DNA of 64,000 bases. Source: Botryococcus braunii (lineage: Eukaryota > Chlorophyta > Trebouxiophyceae). Positions 51,648 to 61,068 of this stretch are shown here, piece by piece. The stretch covers positions 186,367-250,366 of the forward strand of contig KV908501.1 of assembly GCA_002005505.1 (NCBI GenBank). Direction: 5' to 3'. Numbering within the stretch: position 1 is the stretch's first letter; each line of letters starts with the position of its first letter. A program made the position numbers and the translations under genes. A model generated the notes under the pieces. It searched no databases. It saw nothing but the letters and a program-made list of their open reading frames with translations, and had not been told where the DNA came from.

Positions 51648-53152
51648 TGTTGTGTATTAGTTGGAGGATGCCGTAACTGTAAGCGGTACGTATGCCGTCA
51701 GAGAATCACTTCCTGTGAACACCACCAAGTACTCTCAATGTCTATATAGACCAGTGCTCGCACTGCCGTCTATATCTGCCGACTGCTCTCCGATCAGGAC
51801 ACCCTTGGCCCTTCAGCAGTCCCAGGAGTTTAATGGCTACTCCCAACCAATCGCTATTAACCAGTGTGTAACTCGTCACACACAAATAGCTGTACTGTTC
51901 GCACAACAGTAACACACAAGCAATGCAGCTCCTGTATTGGAATGAGTGTGACAGCAGTATATCAAGCAGTCATTCAATACAGAGCAAACACTATTCAGCT
52001 TGGAGCTCGAAGCCCAGATGCATTCCACACCCCATCGACTCGTTACAAATGGTTTACGTATATTTACCTGTGAACACCACCAAGTACTCTCAATGTCTAT
52101 ATAGACCAGTGCTCGCACTGCCGTCTATATCTGCCTGCACCCGAGCGTTACGATTTACTTGTGGGTTCATCAGTGTCCATAAAATATATCTAAACCATAT
52201 AAACCACACACGCAACCTATCCACATATGTGTACGTACCGACTGCTCTCCGATCAGGACACCCTTGGCCCTTCAGCAGTCCCAGGAGTTTAATGGCTACT
52301 CCCAACCAATCTGCACAATATGTGGATCATCAGAGATCAAAACAAAACAGTTATTTAACCAGTAGGAGCAAGCTTGTTATACGTATCTGTACTCACCGCT
52401 ATAACCAGTGTGCAACTCGTCACACACAAATAGCCTTACTGTTCGCACAACAGTAACATACAAGCAATGCAGCTCCTGCAACACAAGACACATGTAATGT
52501 TTCATAATCAGCAGAAACATCAGTATGCATGTGCTTAACGCCTACGATCGCAGCCACACGACTGCGACCGTTACCCTTGCCAGCGAACGCAAGCTTACCT
52601 GTATTGAAATGAATGTGACAGCAGTATATCAAGCAGTCCTTCAATACAGAGCAAACACTATTCAGCTTGGAGCTCGAAGCCCAGATGCATTCCACACCCC
52701 ATCGACTGCCAAGCTTGCTCGCGATCTGGCGTTTCTATGCCTTCTGATCGTAACCGGCGGTAACGGTACAGTTCCTTTCGAGAGGCTGTACCGTACTGCA
52801 TGGTCACATAAACAACCCTGACTTGGCCCTATGCCAACGTGTAGCTCTATAGCTGCACCAGGGATCTCATACTTATACACGCGTACACACTCAATGGAGT
52901 CTTTACCTTGTGACCTTACCGTCACTAGTACAAGACCTGTACTGCATGGAGGTCACTTATATGATCAACCTAACTGAACATAATACAATACCCTTTGACA
53001 CGCAATCAGGCGCATCTTCTTACTTGTACTCCACACGTGGAGAAATTCAAGTTATACAATGTTTCCTAAAACCACTTGATAAACTGATAGCGCCCCTGTA
53101 TCTAGTACGTTTGCCATCACGTATCTATACGTACCTATCAGTTTATACAACA
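51648..53152 (-). repeat. R3 LTR (5' LTR of element)
   Basis: Partner of 44912-46416. Same intron-containing and processed leader copies at an offset of 6736 bases. Confidence 0.9.
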
Positions 53153-53157
53153 CTCCG

Positions 53158-53846
53158 CGATGCCTATCATTTTGGCAAATTGTTCCATTTACACCTGCGG
53201 CTTCCTGTTTGGAGACGGGGGGTACGTGAGTAATATTCGCGGAACCGCTATATCCACACAGATAGCGAACAACAGATTACCCACGAATGTCAGCTTCGGA
53301 GGGACATTACAAGCGAACAGAGCAACCACATTGGGTTCTACGTTGTCCGTATCTGGTCCGACGACGATGACAGGAAACCTTCAATTCAGCTCGGGTGCGT
53401 ATCTATTTAACCCAGGTGTGTCTGGCAATGGAGTGTCAGTCATTTGGGGTGGATCAACCAGCCAAAGCACGTTCGCCTGGCAAAGCGACACGAATATAGT
53501 CGCATACAACAAGTCGGGAGCGGTTGTATGGGAGATAGGGGCGATTAACTCTGACCGACGGTTTAAGAAAAACATACGAGATATGGGAACCGTTTCGAGC
53601 GCGTTGAGGAACATCAAGGCCCGCAGGTTTGAATATATAGACGACTCATCAAATACGGAGCAAGTTGGTTTTATGGTGGACGAAGTCACCCCCTTCTTAC
53701 CTGAGGTCGTTCAACCTATACGGAACCCAGAAACGGGGATGGTCAACAACCTCATCAGATACGAGAAAGTGACACCGTATCTCGTTCAAGCATTCAAGGA
53801 GCTCGATGAGCGCGTCTCCGCACTCGAGAAGGGCACAAAAAAATAG
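53158..53846 (+). pseudogene. S74-type fibre protein, C-terminal part, PLV-B
   Basis: Continues the fibre frame after R3. Starts with the segment MPIILANCS... conserved with PLV-A and ends in the S74 self-chaperone domain (about 53540-53830; INSDRRFKKNIRDMG, EQVGFMVDEV, SPYLVQAF-like end VTPYLVQAFKELDERVSALEK). This part has no stop, but it is cut off from the N-terminal part by R3 and by the TAA at 44896. Confidence 0.88.
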
Positions 53847-53857
53847 GTGGATATCCC

Positions 53858-54463
53858 ATGGACGACCCAATGACCTCGATCCACCATGCGTTCTCCAAGA
53901 TCTCCTACGAGCCTATCGAAGTCCAGAAACGATACGCCCAGGACCTGGGTTACGAACGCGACGACGAGCTCTCTGGTCGCAACCATGCCGTGATTCACAA
54001 CCCCTCCTCGAAAAACACCATTCTCGCTTTCAGAGGCACGCGAGACATGGCGGACATAGCCGCTGATGGAATGACATTGTTGAATATGGGCTCCCATACC
54101 TCTCGATATCGGAACGCTGCTCGGGTCGCTAGGCAGGTAATAAACAGATACGGGTCGACGAGTGTATCGACGACTGGTCATTCTCTGGGTGGGGCGGTTG
54201 CTGTCCATGTGAACCGAGAAACTGGCTTGAAGAGCACCGCATTCAACCCGTTAGCAGGTCTCGCGGGGAAAGTGTTGGGGGCAATCGAACGAACGTACTG
54301 CGACACCGTCGGAGCATCGACGACGCGGTGTGTAAATGCACGAAACAGTACTGTTTATAGGGTCGGTACCGACCCCGTCGCGATGCGATACAGAGGGGCA
54401 GATCAAAAGGTCGTTCGGGTCCGGCAGAAGATGAATAACCCCCATAGTCTCGACAATTTTTAA
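53858..54463 (+). CDS. class 3 lipase-like protein, PLV-B
   Basis: 201 aa, same length as the PLV-A copy (6994-7599) and mostly identical. GHSLGG at residues 107-112 with Ser109 and AFRGT near 57-61. Intact. Starts 11 bases after the fibre stop, the same spacing as in PLV-A, so the two genes probably share a transcript or promoter region. Alternative roles within the hydrolase family (esterase, phospholipase) cannot be separated from sequence. Confidence 0.88.
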   Translation: MDDPMTSIHHAFSKISYEPIEVQKRYAQDLGYERDDELSGRNHAVIHNPSSKNTILAFRGTRDMADIAADGMTLLNMGSHTSRYRNAARVARQVINRYGSTSVSTTGHSLGGAVAVHVNRETGLKSTAFNPLAGLAGKVLGAIERTYCDTVGASTTRCVNARNSTVYRVGTDPVAMRYRGADQKVVRVRQKMNNPHSLDNF

Positions 54464-54478
54464 ATTCCACTAGTGTAT

Positions 54479-55631
54479 ATGGCCACGAAAAGAGCGAGGT
54501 GCGATGCCTGCAAGAAGAGGAAAAAACGATGCGCATGCAAGTCTTCTGGGGTTCACCAGCACGTGACAGTGAAGATCGATCAAAGCAAAAGGGGTGGGCA
54601 TGGTTTGGGTAAATCGGGCATGCCGCTGATCATTCCAGGGGTTGGCGGGGGGGGGGGGGGGGGGCGGCGCTCCGTCGGTCATCACCTTGCCCATGCCTTC
54701 GCATAATTTCCACGATATCGTCAACCCGTCGATGCCTCCCATATACCAGACCCACATCAACAGAATGTCTTCGTCCACGAGCGCCGATGATAGCATGCGC
54801 GAGGCCCCTTCTGTCCACGTGCCACGTCCAACCATCATTTATGATGACTTCGACGTTCACATACCGCGTGCCCGAGTCGTCGACAGCCCCGTCGACATAA
54901 GCGTGCCCCGTTTCAACCCCGTTGATACCTTTTACAGCGTACCAAACCCCGTAGCGACCCAAGTCGACATACCGGTCCAAGTACCCAACTGGGTTCGGCA
55001 AGAAACCGATGTTCCTGTCCAAGTACCCAACTGGGTTCGAAATCAAGTTGACGTGCGACTTGACGTCCCGAACTGGATCCGAAATTCGATAGATGTCCCT
55101 CTGAACGTGCCCAATCTCCGTCCAATTCGAGCCAGGGGGGGTCAGCCATCGGTCCCCGCGATCGGTGACGCTCAAGATGAGAACGGACGCAACGTAGCAC
55201 AACGCCGAAACCGAGACGACACACCACGACTAGGGAGCATACCGCAAGCCCCCGCGGGACTGCTCGGGAACGCGAATCCCGTGTACATTCGGGGCGTCCC
55301 CCGCTGGCTCATGGACATGCCCGAAGTCAACCAGGCGCTCGAGAGAGGTATGCCCAACGTCGGGCTCGCCGACCGCCACAGGGCGTTGAGTCGCTTCGTA
55401 ATTGCCCAGCCAGATCATCGCGCACAGAATCTCGGGGGTTTTTCCGCGGCGGACCGTGAACGATACCAGATGGATTACGCGAACCGCGTGATACGTGCTT
55501 TTTTCACACAGATGGGGCGTGTTCAGATCGAAGGCCCTCCGCCTGCGCCTCCGCCTGCCTTGCCTGCCCCAGGTGAGATCGTCCCACATCAAGCAGCGGG
55601 ACCGATCGAAGAGATCCGAGGATTAATATAA
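54479..55631 (+). pseudogene. Cys/Lys-rich VDxxVP-repeat protein, PLV-B, frameshifted at poly-G
   Basis: Starts MATKRARCDACKK at 54479. The frame is lost at a run of about 18 G (about 54647-54664), where PLV-A has about 14. Downstream of the run the homologous sequence is in the +1 frame and is open to 55631. The tail extends about 35 residues beyond the PLV-A stop and is Pro-rich (PPPAPPPALPAP). One G fewer would restore the phase seen in PLV-A, so this may be length variation, a slippage-tolerant tract or a sequencing error. Confidence 0.72.
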
Positions 55632-55657
55632 TCATCCTTTATCTCAGAGCCGTCGTT

Positions 55658-56521
55658 ATGAAGCTCAAAGCCCTCGATCGATATGGCATCAAAGCACCCT
55701 CATCGGGGAAAAGTGCGTTTTCCATCGAGACCCCGAAGCATGAAGTCAAGCTTCATACGCTCGCCGCCTTCATCGGGACTCGGGGTGGGGGGAAGACCCT
55801 GGCTATCATGAACAAAATTCAACATTTGAAAGAGCAAGGTTTTTGCGACAGGCTGATCATTTTAAGCCCCACATACCATTCGAACAGAGCCCTCTTCGAC
55901 CTCGTGCCTCACAAACAATGCGATGTCCATATTGAGCCCACACGAGACAGTCTCCATAGGATCATAGAGATCGTGGAGGAGGAGGGAGATGAGTGGAACA
56001 GGTATATGGACGAGCTTAAAAACTGGAAGAAACACATGAAACGACATGCGGCACGCAAGCACGACGTCTTCAACCCCATTTATGAAACGGACCCAGAACG
56101 GCCACGATCAAGGTATGGCCACAAAACCGTAATACACATTGTTATGGATGACTTACAAGGTACCCCGGTTTTCAGTATGAGCCCCAAGAGTCCCCTTGCG
56201 AATATGCTCTTACGTCATCGCCATCTGGGCAAGGGTTTGGGTGCGAGTGTGTGGATAGCATGCCAGACCTTCAAGAGCCAAGGAGGTCTACCTTGCGCCA
56301 TCCGTCAGAACCTCACACTGCTCGCACTGTTCAAGACGCGAGACGAGAAAGCGCTCGCAGAGATCTGTAACGAGGTCGCGAGCGACGTAGAACCCGACAC
56401 ATTTTTGACGGCCTACAGATTCGCCACCCACGAACCACACTCTTTCTTGTTAATCGATTTCAGCCCCAAGACCGAAAAGCACAGGTATCGCAAGAAGTTC
56501 GATACTTTAATTCTGGTATAA
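55658..56521 (+). CDS. A32-like genome packaging ATPase, PLV-B
   Basis: 287 aa, intact, co-linear with the PLV-A ATPase. Walker A GTRGGGKT at residues 40-47, Walker B HIVMDD near 170, and the LLRHRHLGKGLGASVWIAC block nearly identical. Substitutions are concentrated in the region 20-30 and in the linker around 95-155. The leader TAATATAATCATCCTTTATC is shared with PLV-A. Confidence 0.92.
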   Translation: MKLKALDRYGIKAPSSGKSAFSIETPKHEVKLHTLAAFIGTRGGGKTLAIMNKIQHLKEQGFCDRLIILSPTYHSNRALFDLVPHKQCDVHIEPTRDSLHRIIEIVEEEGDEWNRYMDELKNWKKHMKRHAARKHDVFNPIYETDPERPRSRYGHKTVIHIVMDDLQGTPVFSMSPKSPLANMLLRHRHLGKGLGASVWIACQTFKSQGGLPCAIRQNLTLLALFKTRDEKALAEICNEVASDVEPDTFLTAYRFATHEPHSFLLIDFSPKTEKHRYRKKFDTLILV

Positions 56522-56525
56522 AGTA

Positions 56526-56759
56526 ATGTCTGTGTCCAAGGAGTCTCTGATCCGTGATGTGATGTCCCTCTTCCCCCAGCTAGACCGCACCCTGGCTCAG
56601 CTCGTCGTGGATCTTCATTTGAGGTCAACAGAAGAACATGGCGAGGACTACGATGCCACCCAAGTGGCTGAAAATCTTATCTCTACGTACAAAAAGGATC
56701 ATGAAGCCGATTCACAGCATCTTCCTTTCGACCAGAAACAGGACGAACTCGTCCGATAA
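56526..56759 (+). CDS. conserved 77-aa protein, PLV-B
   Basis: Counterpart of 9662-9889. The N-terminal half is almost identical (LIRDVMSLFPQLDRTLAQLV), with two extra residues in the C-terminal part. Starts 4 bases after the ATPase stop. Function unknown. Confidence 0.6.
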   Translation: MSVSKESLIRDVMSLFPQLDRTLAQLVVDLHLRSTEEHGEDYDATQVAENLISTYKKDHEADSQHLPFDQKQDELVR

Positions 56760-57135
56760 CCAAGGGGACTGCTGGGTCCCGATGGACATAACACTCAAGG
56801 GGGAGCCAGAGGGCAGACACTATGTCACGCTGGTGAACTCCAGTCCGGTCTTGCTGTCTGACCCCGCAGATATCGTCGTGTGCTCGAGCAGCATTCGCCA
56901 ACCTTACTCTTTCGATAGCGGCGTGGCAGGGGAGACCACCGTTCTCGGTCACCTCGCCCCCATCATGACCACGACCGATGGGGTTGTTCATTCGGCATCG
57001 AGCCACGACAATGTAGCTGTCCCGTGCGTGGTTCCGAGGAGTGGTTCGATCAACCTCCATCTCGTCAATTATCTCACCCAGGAGACCATCATCGATCAAG
57101 ACTATGCCATTCATTTGGTACTCTTCCAGGAATGA
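56701..57135 (+). CDS. conserved 144-aa protein, PLV-B
   Basis: Counterpart of 9831-10268. The ATG at 56701 matches the PLV-A start although the frame is open further upstream. Conserved blocks CWVPMDI, VVCSSSIRQPYSFDSG, HSASSHDN and DQDYAIHLV. Beta-prone, no known domain. Its overlap with the preceding gene is preserved in both viruses. Confidence 0.6.
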   Translation: MKPIHSIFLSTRNRTNSSDNQGDCWVPMDITLKGEPEGRHYVTLVNSSPVLLSDPADIVVCSSSIRQPYSFDSGVAGETTVLGHLAPIMTTTDGVVHSASSHDNVAVPCVVPRSGSINLHLVNYLTQETIIDQDYAIHLVLFQE

Positions 57136-57242
57136 ATGAGCGCTTGTGTTTGGGTTTGCCTTGTTTCAAGTTGTAGAAATGGCTTTGATATGAACCATTT
57201 CTACAAAACGGTTACAAATCGGTTACGAATCGATACAAGGGA

Positions 57243-57481
57243 TCAGAAAAAGGGGAAGCGGTACGTCTCTGTTATCAGGGCACGCTTCTCGCGTGGATGT
57301 ATCGCCATACAATATTGCTCGGGTGGTTGCGGATACGTTTTCACGTGGAAAACTTCTCGAGACCTGCCTGATTGGGATACATCTGTGCGTTGGTCCCGCT
57401 CATGTCCATTGTGGTAGGCCTGATGGCTTCGTTCGGTTGGACGTGCTTCATGTTCTCTCGCACGACCTTCGACACGCTCAT
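57243..57481 (-). pseudogene. conserved small protein downstream of MCP, PLV-B, frameshifted
   Basis: ATG at 57481 (MSVSKVVRENMKH). Homologous to the intact PLV-A gene 10403-10651: the TMDMSGTNAQMYPNQAGLEK block is in frame 1, but a one-base loss near 57345 brings a TGA, while the C-terminal PREKRALITETYRFP block follows in the next frame to a stop at 57243. Confidence 0.55.
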
Positions 57482-57504
57482 ATAAAACCAGTCACAGATA
57501 ATAA

Positions 57505-58782
57505 TCATGTTTCCACTACCACTGTCTGGCCAGCGAAAATTCTCATGAGAGAAGTAAACTCCGCAAACACGGTCTGCCTTGTCACCGTGTTAGTCGCACC
57601 TCCTGAATACCGAAACTGGATTGGTACGTTAGCTCCCTGGGTCGACAGACCCGAAGATACCTTATCCTTCTCTGTGTCCTCGCTGGTCATCTCCAAGCTC
57701 AGAGGGATCACAAATTTTTCGTTTCGCCAGTCCGATTGGGATTTTACGCCGTTGACGTACAACGGGTTGTAACCGCCGAACGAATTCTTGAGCTGGGCGT
57801 ATGTGGTGATCGAATCGAGAGGAAACTGGGGGTATTGGATCTGATTGACTTGCCATTGGAAGGTGGTTCCCGTCCCGTCGCTTATGAATTTGTGATACGG
57901 TGCCACGGTCGTTGCGTTGTAGACTTGGTCGTTGCTGTCGAACGTCGCAGCGCGTAGGGTGCCGTACAAGGCATCCAGGGAGCCTGTGTTCAGTTGGAAA
58001 TTCACAGTGGCGGCGATGGTCGATGACGAGGATGAAAACGAGGCGTAATTCTTGAAAGGGATGACGAGGCCCTCGCCCGACCCAAGTTGCTGGCGAAGGG
58101 CGGCTTCGAAAAAGTTATCCTGGAACGAAACGCAATCTATCATGAATTGAACGTTGCTGATAGAGTATTTTGTTCCGCTGTTCACCGCGTTAAAGGTGCT
58201 GAAAATTGAAGCCGGGGCGAGAGTGAGACGGATCTCGCATTGGCCTGCGGCGTTGAGTGGCAGGAAACGACACCCATGAGAAGCCTCGAAGAGACCCTCC
58301 CAGTTGGTTATCAAATACGTGGTCGTCGGGTACGTGCTCGATGCACCAGCAGGTGCGGCCAGCTCGCCACCCCCCTCGAAGAGAGCGAGCTCCCTGGTTT
58401 TGTCTGCGCCGCACGTGAGATTCTTCTTGATGTGAGCCAACGACCCGTAGTCCTCCAAACCAGAGAGGGCGACTTGCTGACCGTTGAGGAATGTGTCGAA
58501 GCGGCGGATGAAGGAGGAAGAGTGACGAGGAGGGATCAAATTGTTGGCCGCGCTCATCCCCGCGTTGCTTGTGTCGCACGTTGCCGTCACGTCGAAACGC
58601 ATGACCAGGGACTTGAGGTCGATCAAAGAATTGGCGGGCAAGCGAGCCGTTATCTGACCGTTGGCGGCGTACGGCCCGCAGTAAACTGGTGTGAATTGCA
58701 CCGTCTGCTTGGAAAAGCCACTGACCCTGTTGACGAAGTAGCGCAGGGACTTGGGGAGCACAGGCATGTTTTGACCAGTCAT
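57505..58782 (-). CDS. MCP: major capsid protein (double jelly-roll type), PLV-B
   Basis: 425 aa, intact, same length as PLV-A MCP and very similar from the start MTGQNMPVLPKSLRY to the end AGQTVVVET. Differences cluster in a few loops (for example the region about residues 200-225 and 280-330), which suggests surface variation on a fixed fold. It lies on the minus strand between the small gene at 57243 and the 49-aa gene. Forms the shell of the PLV capsid by family knowledge. Confidence 0.82.
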   Translation of the reverse strand: MTGQNMPVLPKSLRYFVNRVSGFSKQTVQFTPVYCGPYAANGQITARLPANSLIDLKSLVMRFDVTATCDTSNAGMSAANNLIPPRHSSSFIRRFDTFLNGQQVALSGLEDYGSLAHIKKNLTCGADKTRELALFEGGGELAAPAGASSTYPTTTYLITNWEGLFEASHGCRFLPLNAAGQCEIRLTLAPASIFSTFNAVNSGTKYSISNVQFMIDCVSFQDNFFEAALRQQLGSGEGLVIPFKNYASFSSSSSTIAATVNFQLNTGSLDALYGTLRAATFDSNDQVYNATTVAPYHKFISDGTGTTFQWQVNQIQYPQFPLDSITTYAQLKNSFGGYNPLYVNGVKSQSDWRNEKFVIPLSLEMTSEDTEKDKVSSGLSTQGANVPIQFRYSGGATNTVTRQTVFAEFTSLMRIFAGQTVVVET

Positions 58783-58801
58783 CGTCGTATAACATTGTTA
58801 T

Positions 58802-58818
58802 CACAAAAAAATTTCAGG
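58802..58818 (-). promoter_or_regulatory. conserved T-rich element in front of MCP, PLV-B
   Basis: Same CCTGAAATTTTTTTGT string (minus strand) as upstream of the PLV-A MCP, about 20 bases before the start. Promoter role is a guess. Confidence 0.3.
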
Positions 58819-58963
58819 TGTCATGCTTCTTCTCCGAAGCCTTCTCGGCCACTAGCTGCACGATCTGGGCAGGCAAGGGGGCACCCATCCCCGTGTGTTT
58901 CAAAAAATTCGACAGTTTGGACGAGTGTGTCCTGTGGGGGTTCGTGGGTTTCCAGAGGGCCAT
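58814..58963 (-). CDS. conserved 49-aa microprotein, PLV-B
   Basis: ATG 58963, TGA 58814-58816. MALWKPTNPHRT start and LKHTGMGAPLPAQIV block shared with 11976-12125; the rest is diverged with the length kept exactly. Lies between minor capsid and MCP in both viruses. Confidence 0.6.
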   Translation of the reverse strand: MALWKPTNPHRTHSSKLSNFLKHTGMGAPLPAQIVQLVAEKASEKKHDT

Positions 58964-58972
58964 ATACGGTGT

Positions 58973-59830
58973 CTAGATAATTTGCTGGAGGCTTGCGTAT
59001 GGTTTTATGGTTTGACCGAGAACTCCCAAGGCGTTGATCTCCTTCAAACTCGCTAACTCCTTTTTCAAACTCGCTAACTCTTTCAAAATGAGGGTTCCTT
59101 GGTCGATAAGCGTTTCCACGGTGAGCGTCATGAAACATTGACTTTTCAATGGCAAAGGTATGCCGTCATAATCGGTGATTGATAGCCTGAGATCTTGAAG
59201 CAATCTTAGACTTGGGATGTACGTTGAAAAGATGCCAGAATCTTCGTACACGATTTTTGAAAATGGTTGGGTTATGATGGGAACAGCTGCGAGGATCATC
59301 GAAGGAACAGACCTAATCCCTGACAGCTCCAAGTTATGCATAAAAGAGGATTTGATGTAGAGTAGGTCGAAGGCCGTATCGATGTTCACTTGGTTTGGGG
59401 ACACAAAACCGTCCGTGATGACATAGTTGTCGAGATCGAACCCCATAATTTGGTATGCACTGTTTGCAACTCGGAAATCCAGCGCGAAAGGTGTGTGTGT
59501 CTTGAACACGAGGCGGTTGTCCACAGAACTATACGAACACGACGCACCACTCAACAACTCATTCACGTTCTGTGCAAGTTCATATGGGTTTGGTTTTCCC
59601 TTGTTCAGATGAACAACTGTTCCATTGACCGAGACAGAATCCGTGTATTCGCTAACTACGTCGAAGTCATTCATAGTCACGAAGCTCGAGATGAAAATCT
59701 TATAGTATGTGTTGGGGTCTTCAAGCCCGACGTTGAAAAAATTCTGGTCAAGGTTGACAAGAAAGTCGCTCGATGAACCCACTCGATTGGAGGAGTTGAG
59801 AAAAACATGCTGTTTATTAACGATTTTCAT
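58973..59830 (-). CDS. mCP: minor capsid (penton-like) protein, PLV-B
   Basis: 285 aa from ATG 59830, intact, homologous along its length to 12139-12999. Beta-rich, with a C-terminal helix (LKELASLKKELASLKE) forming a short coiled coil that is longer in regular heptads than in PLV-A, and a conserved end GQTIKPYASLQQII. It starts 20 bases inside the right TIR region. Penton-like role inferred from position and length. Confidence 0.68.
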   Translation of the reverse strand: MKIVNKQHVFLNSSNRVGSSSDFLVNLDQNFFNVGLEDPNTYYKIFISSFVTMNDFDVVSEYTDSVSVNGTVVHLNKGKPNPYELAQNVNELLSGASCSYSSVDNRLVFKTHTPFALDFRVANSAYQIMGFDLDNYVITDGFVSPNQVNIDTAFDLLYIKSSFMHNLELSGIRSVPSMILAAVPIITQPFSKIVYEDSGIFSTYIPSLRLLQDLRLSITDYDGIPLPLKSQCFMTLTVETLIDQGTLILKELASLKKELASLKEINALGVLGQTIKPYASLQQII

Positions 59831-59849
59831 AATGAATTATGGTTATTTT

Positions 59850-60339
59850 TTTCGCCCGCGCAGCCCCGCGGCGCCCCGGCCCGCCTCTCCACGAAGGACG
59901 GGTCGTGTCGTGGTCGGTCGGGCGTGGGGGTGAAACAGGGGGTAGGTGTGACAGGGGGGCAGGTGTGGTGGGAAGGTGTAACAGAGGTCAGGTGTAACAG
60001 GAAAGGTGTAACATGAAAACGCCCATTTTTCAGTAGGATTTCCCTCATTTGTTACACCTGTTACACCTTTACACCTTATTTTTGAAATCAAAAACTAAAA
60101 TGAAAAAAAAAAAAAAAAACGTAATATGTGATGGAATATTTTCGGACGCTGTAACGTGTAACACGTAACAAGTGGGTGGGTCATGGGGGGACCGGTACCG
60201 ATCCGCATGGAGGGCAGGTGGGGGTGAAACAGGGGGGCAGGTGTGACAGGGGGCAAGGTGTGACGGGGGGCAGGTGTAACAGGGGTCAGGTGTAACAGGA
60301 AAGGTGTAACATGAAAACGCCCATTTTTCAGTAGGATTC
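59850..60339 (-). repeat. right terminal inverted repeat of PLV-B (truncated by R4)
   Basis: Inverted copy of the left TIR: GC-rich inner part, repeated GTGTAAC motifs, poly-A run near 60105, CCGGTACCGATCCGCATGG block near 60190, and CAGTAGGATTC where R4 begins. The outer part, present on the left, is missing here. Confidence 0.85.
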
Positions 60340-61068
60340 TGTTATAATAGTGACAGAACATTTTGGTGCCTTTCCCTCAGAAGAGTAATAGTGGCCAGAT
60401 TAGCTCCAATTACCAGTGAGAACATTTATTAGAATGAGTAATAGGTGGCAGAACCTAGGAGTTCTGCCAGAACCAATCTAGACCAATTGTACGTTAATAA
60501 GGGAGGATGAGGTAATCAGACACGGTTTGCTCGAAAGGCTATATGCTCCTGGCTCGAAAGACTGAGGCACTTGATTGGGACATCAAAAGCACTTCGGGTG
60601 TTTGCTACTTCACTGTTGCCAGTCAAGTCATCTCATTCACAGTCGACACTGCTTGTTACTCGACACACAACAAGAGTGTCGCCGGGCTAAACACCCTCGT
60701 GCCGGGTCATACAGGTAAACTGCTTTCAGGACATCACATGCATAAGAACAATGGATTAGGAAAGGGTCTAGATAGTGTGTAATAGAAAGGTGCTACTGCT
60801 TAGCTCATCGGACATCGGTAATGCAGACTATCAGTAACTTCGTAGATAGAGTAGTTTGAATTGCTGAGTGATGAGAGAGAGCAATAAGCATTGTAAGACT
60901 TGATTGGGACATCAAAAGCACTTCGGGTGTTTGCTACTTCACTGTTGCCAGTCAAGTCATCTCATTCACAGTCGACACTGCTTGTTACTCGACACACAAC
61001 AAGAGTGTCGCCGGGCTAAACACCCTCGTGCCGGGTCATACAGGGAACGCCGAACTCAGAAGTTTACA
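60340..61068 (+). repeat. R4 5' LTR
   Basis: 729 bp, TG...CA, ending AGAAGTTTACA before the primer site. A 146-bp direct repeat at 60569-60714 and 60898-61043. The first copy ends CATACAG and is followed by GTAAAC; the second ends CATACAG followed by GGAACG. Candidate intron 60715-61043 (329 bp). Confidence 0.82.

Larger units (their letters stand above)
44912..53152 (-). mobile_element. R3: copia LTR retrotransposon with intron-bearing LTRs
   Basis: Two 1505-bp LTRs (44912-46416 and 51648-53152), TG...CA ends, target duplication CTCCG (44907-44911 and 53153-53157). Minus orientation: purine tract TAAAAGGGGAAGAT (minus strand) next to the left LTR at 46417-46430. LTRs differ at about four positions. 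Coding order in element sense: a 326-aa first ORF, gag-protease-integrase, then reverse transcriptase-RNase H in a shifted frame. The primer region next to 51648 reads AAGGTGCTGGGCCCACAAC (minus strand); it shares the GGGCCC core but not the orientation of the R1/R2/R4 sites, so the primer is unclear. Confidence 0.93.
22513..60339. mobile_element. endogenous polinton-like virus B (whole, interrupted by R1, R2, R3)
   Basis: Bounded by inverted repeats (22513-23185 and 59850-60339). Encodes in order tyrosine recombinase, small proteins, polymerase-helicase, coiled-coil protein, S74 fibre, lipase, repeat protein, packaging ATPase, small proteins, MCP, microprotein and minor capsid. Subtracting R1, R2 and R3 with one target copy each leaves about 16.7 kb. 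The right TIR is cut by R4 at 60340, so the true right end is outside the window. Confidence 0.85.
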
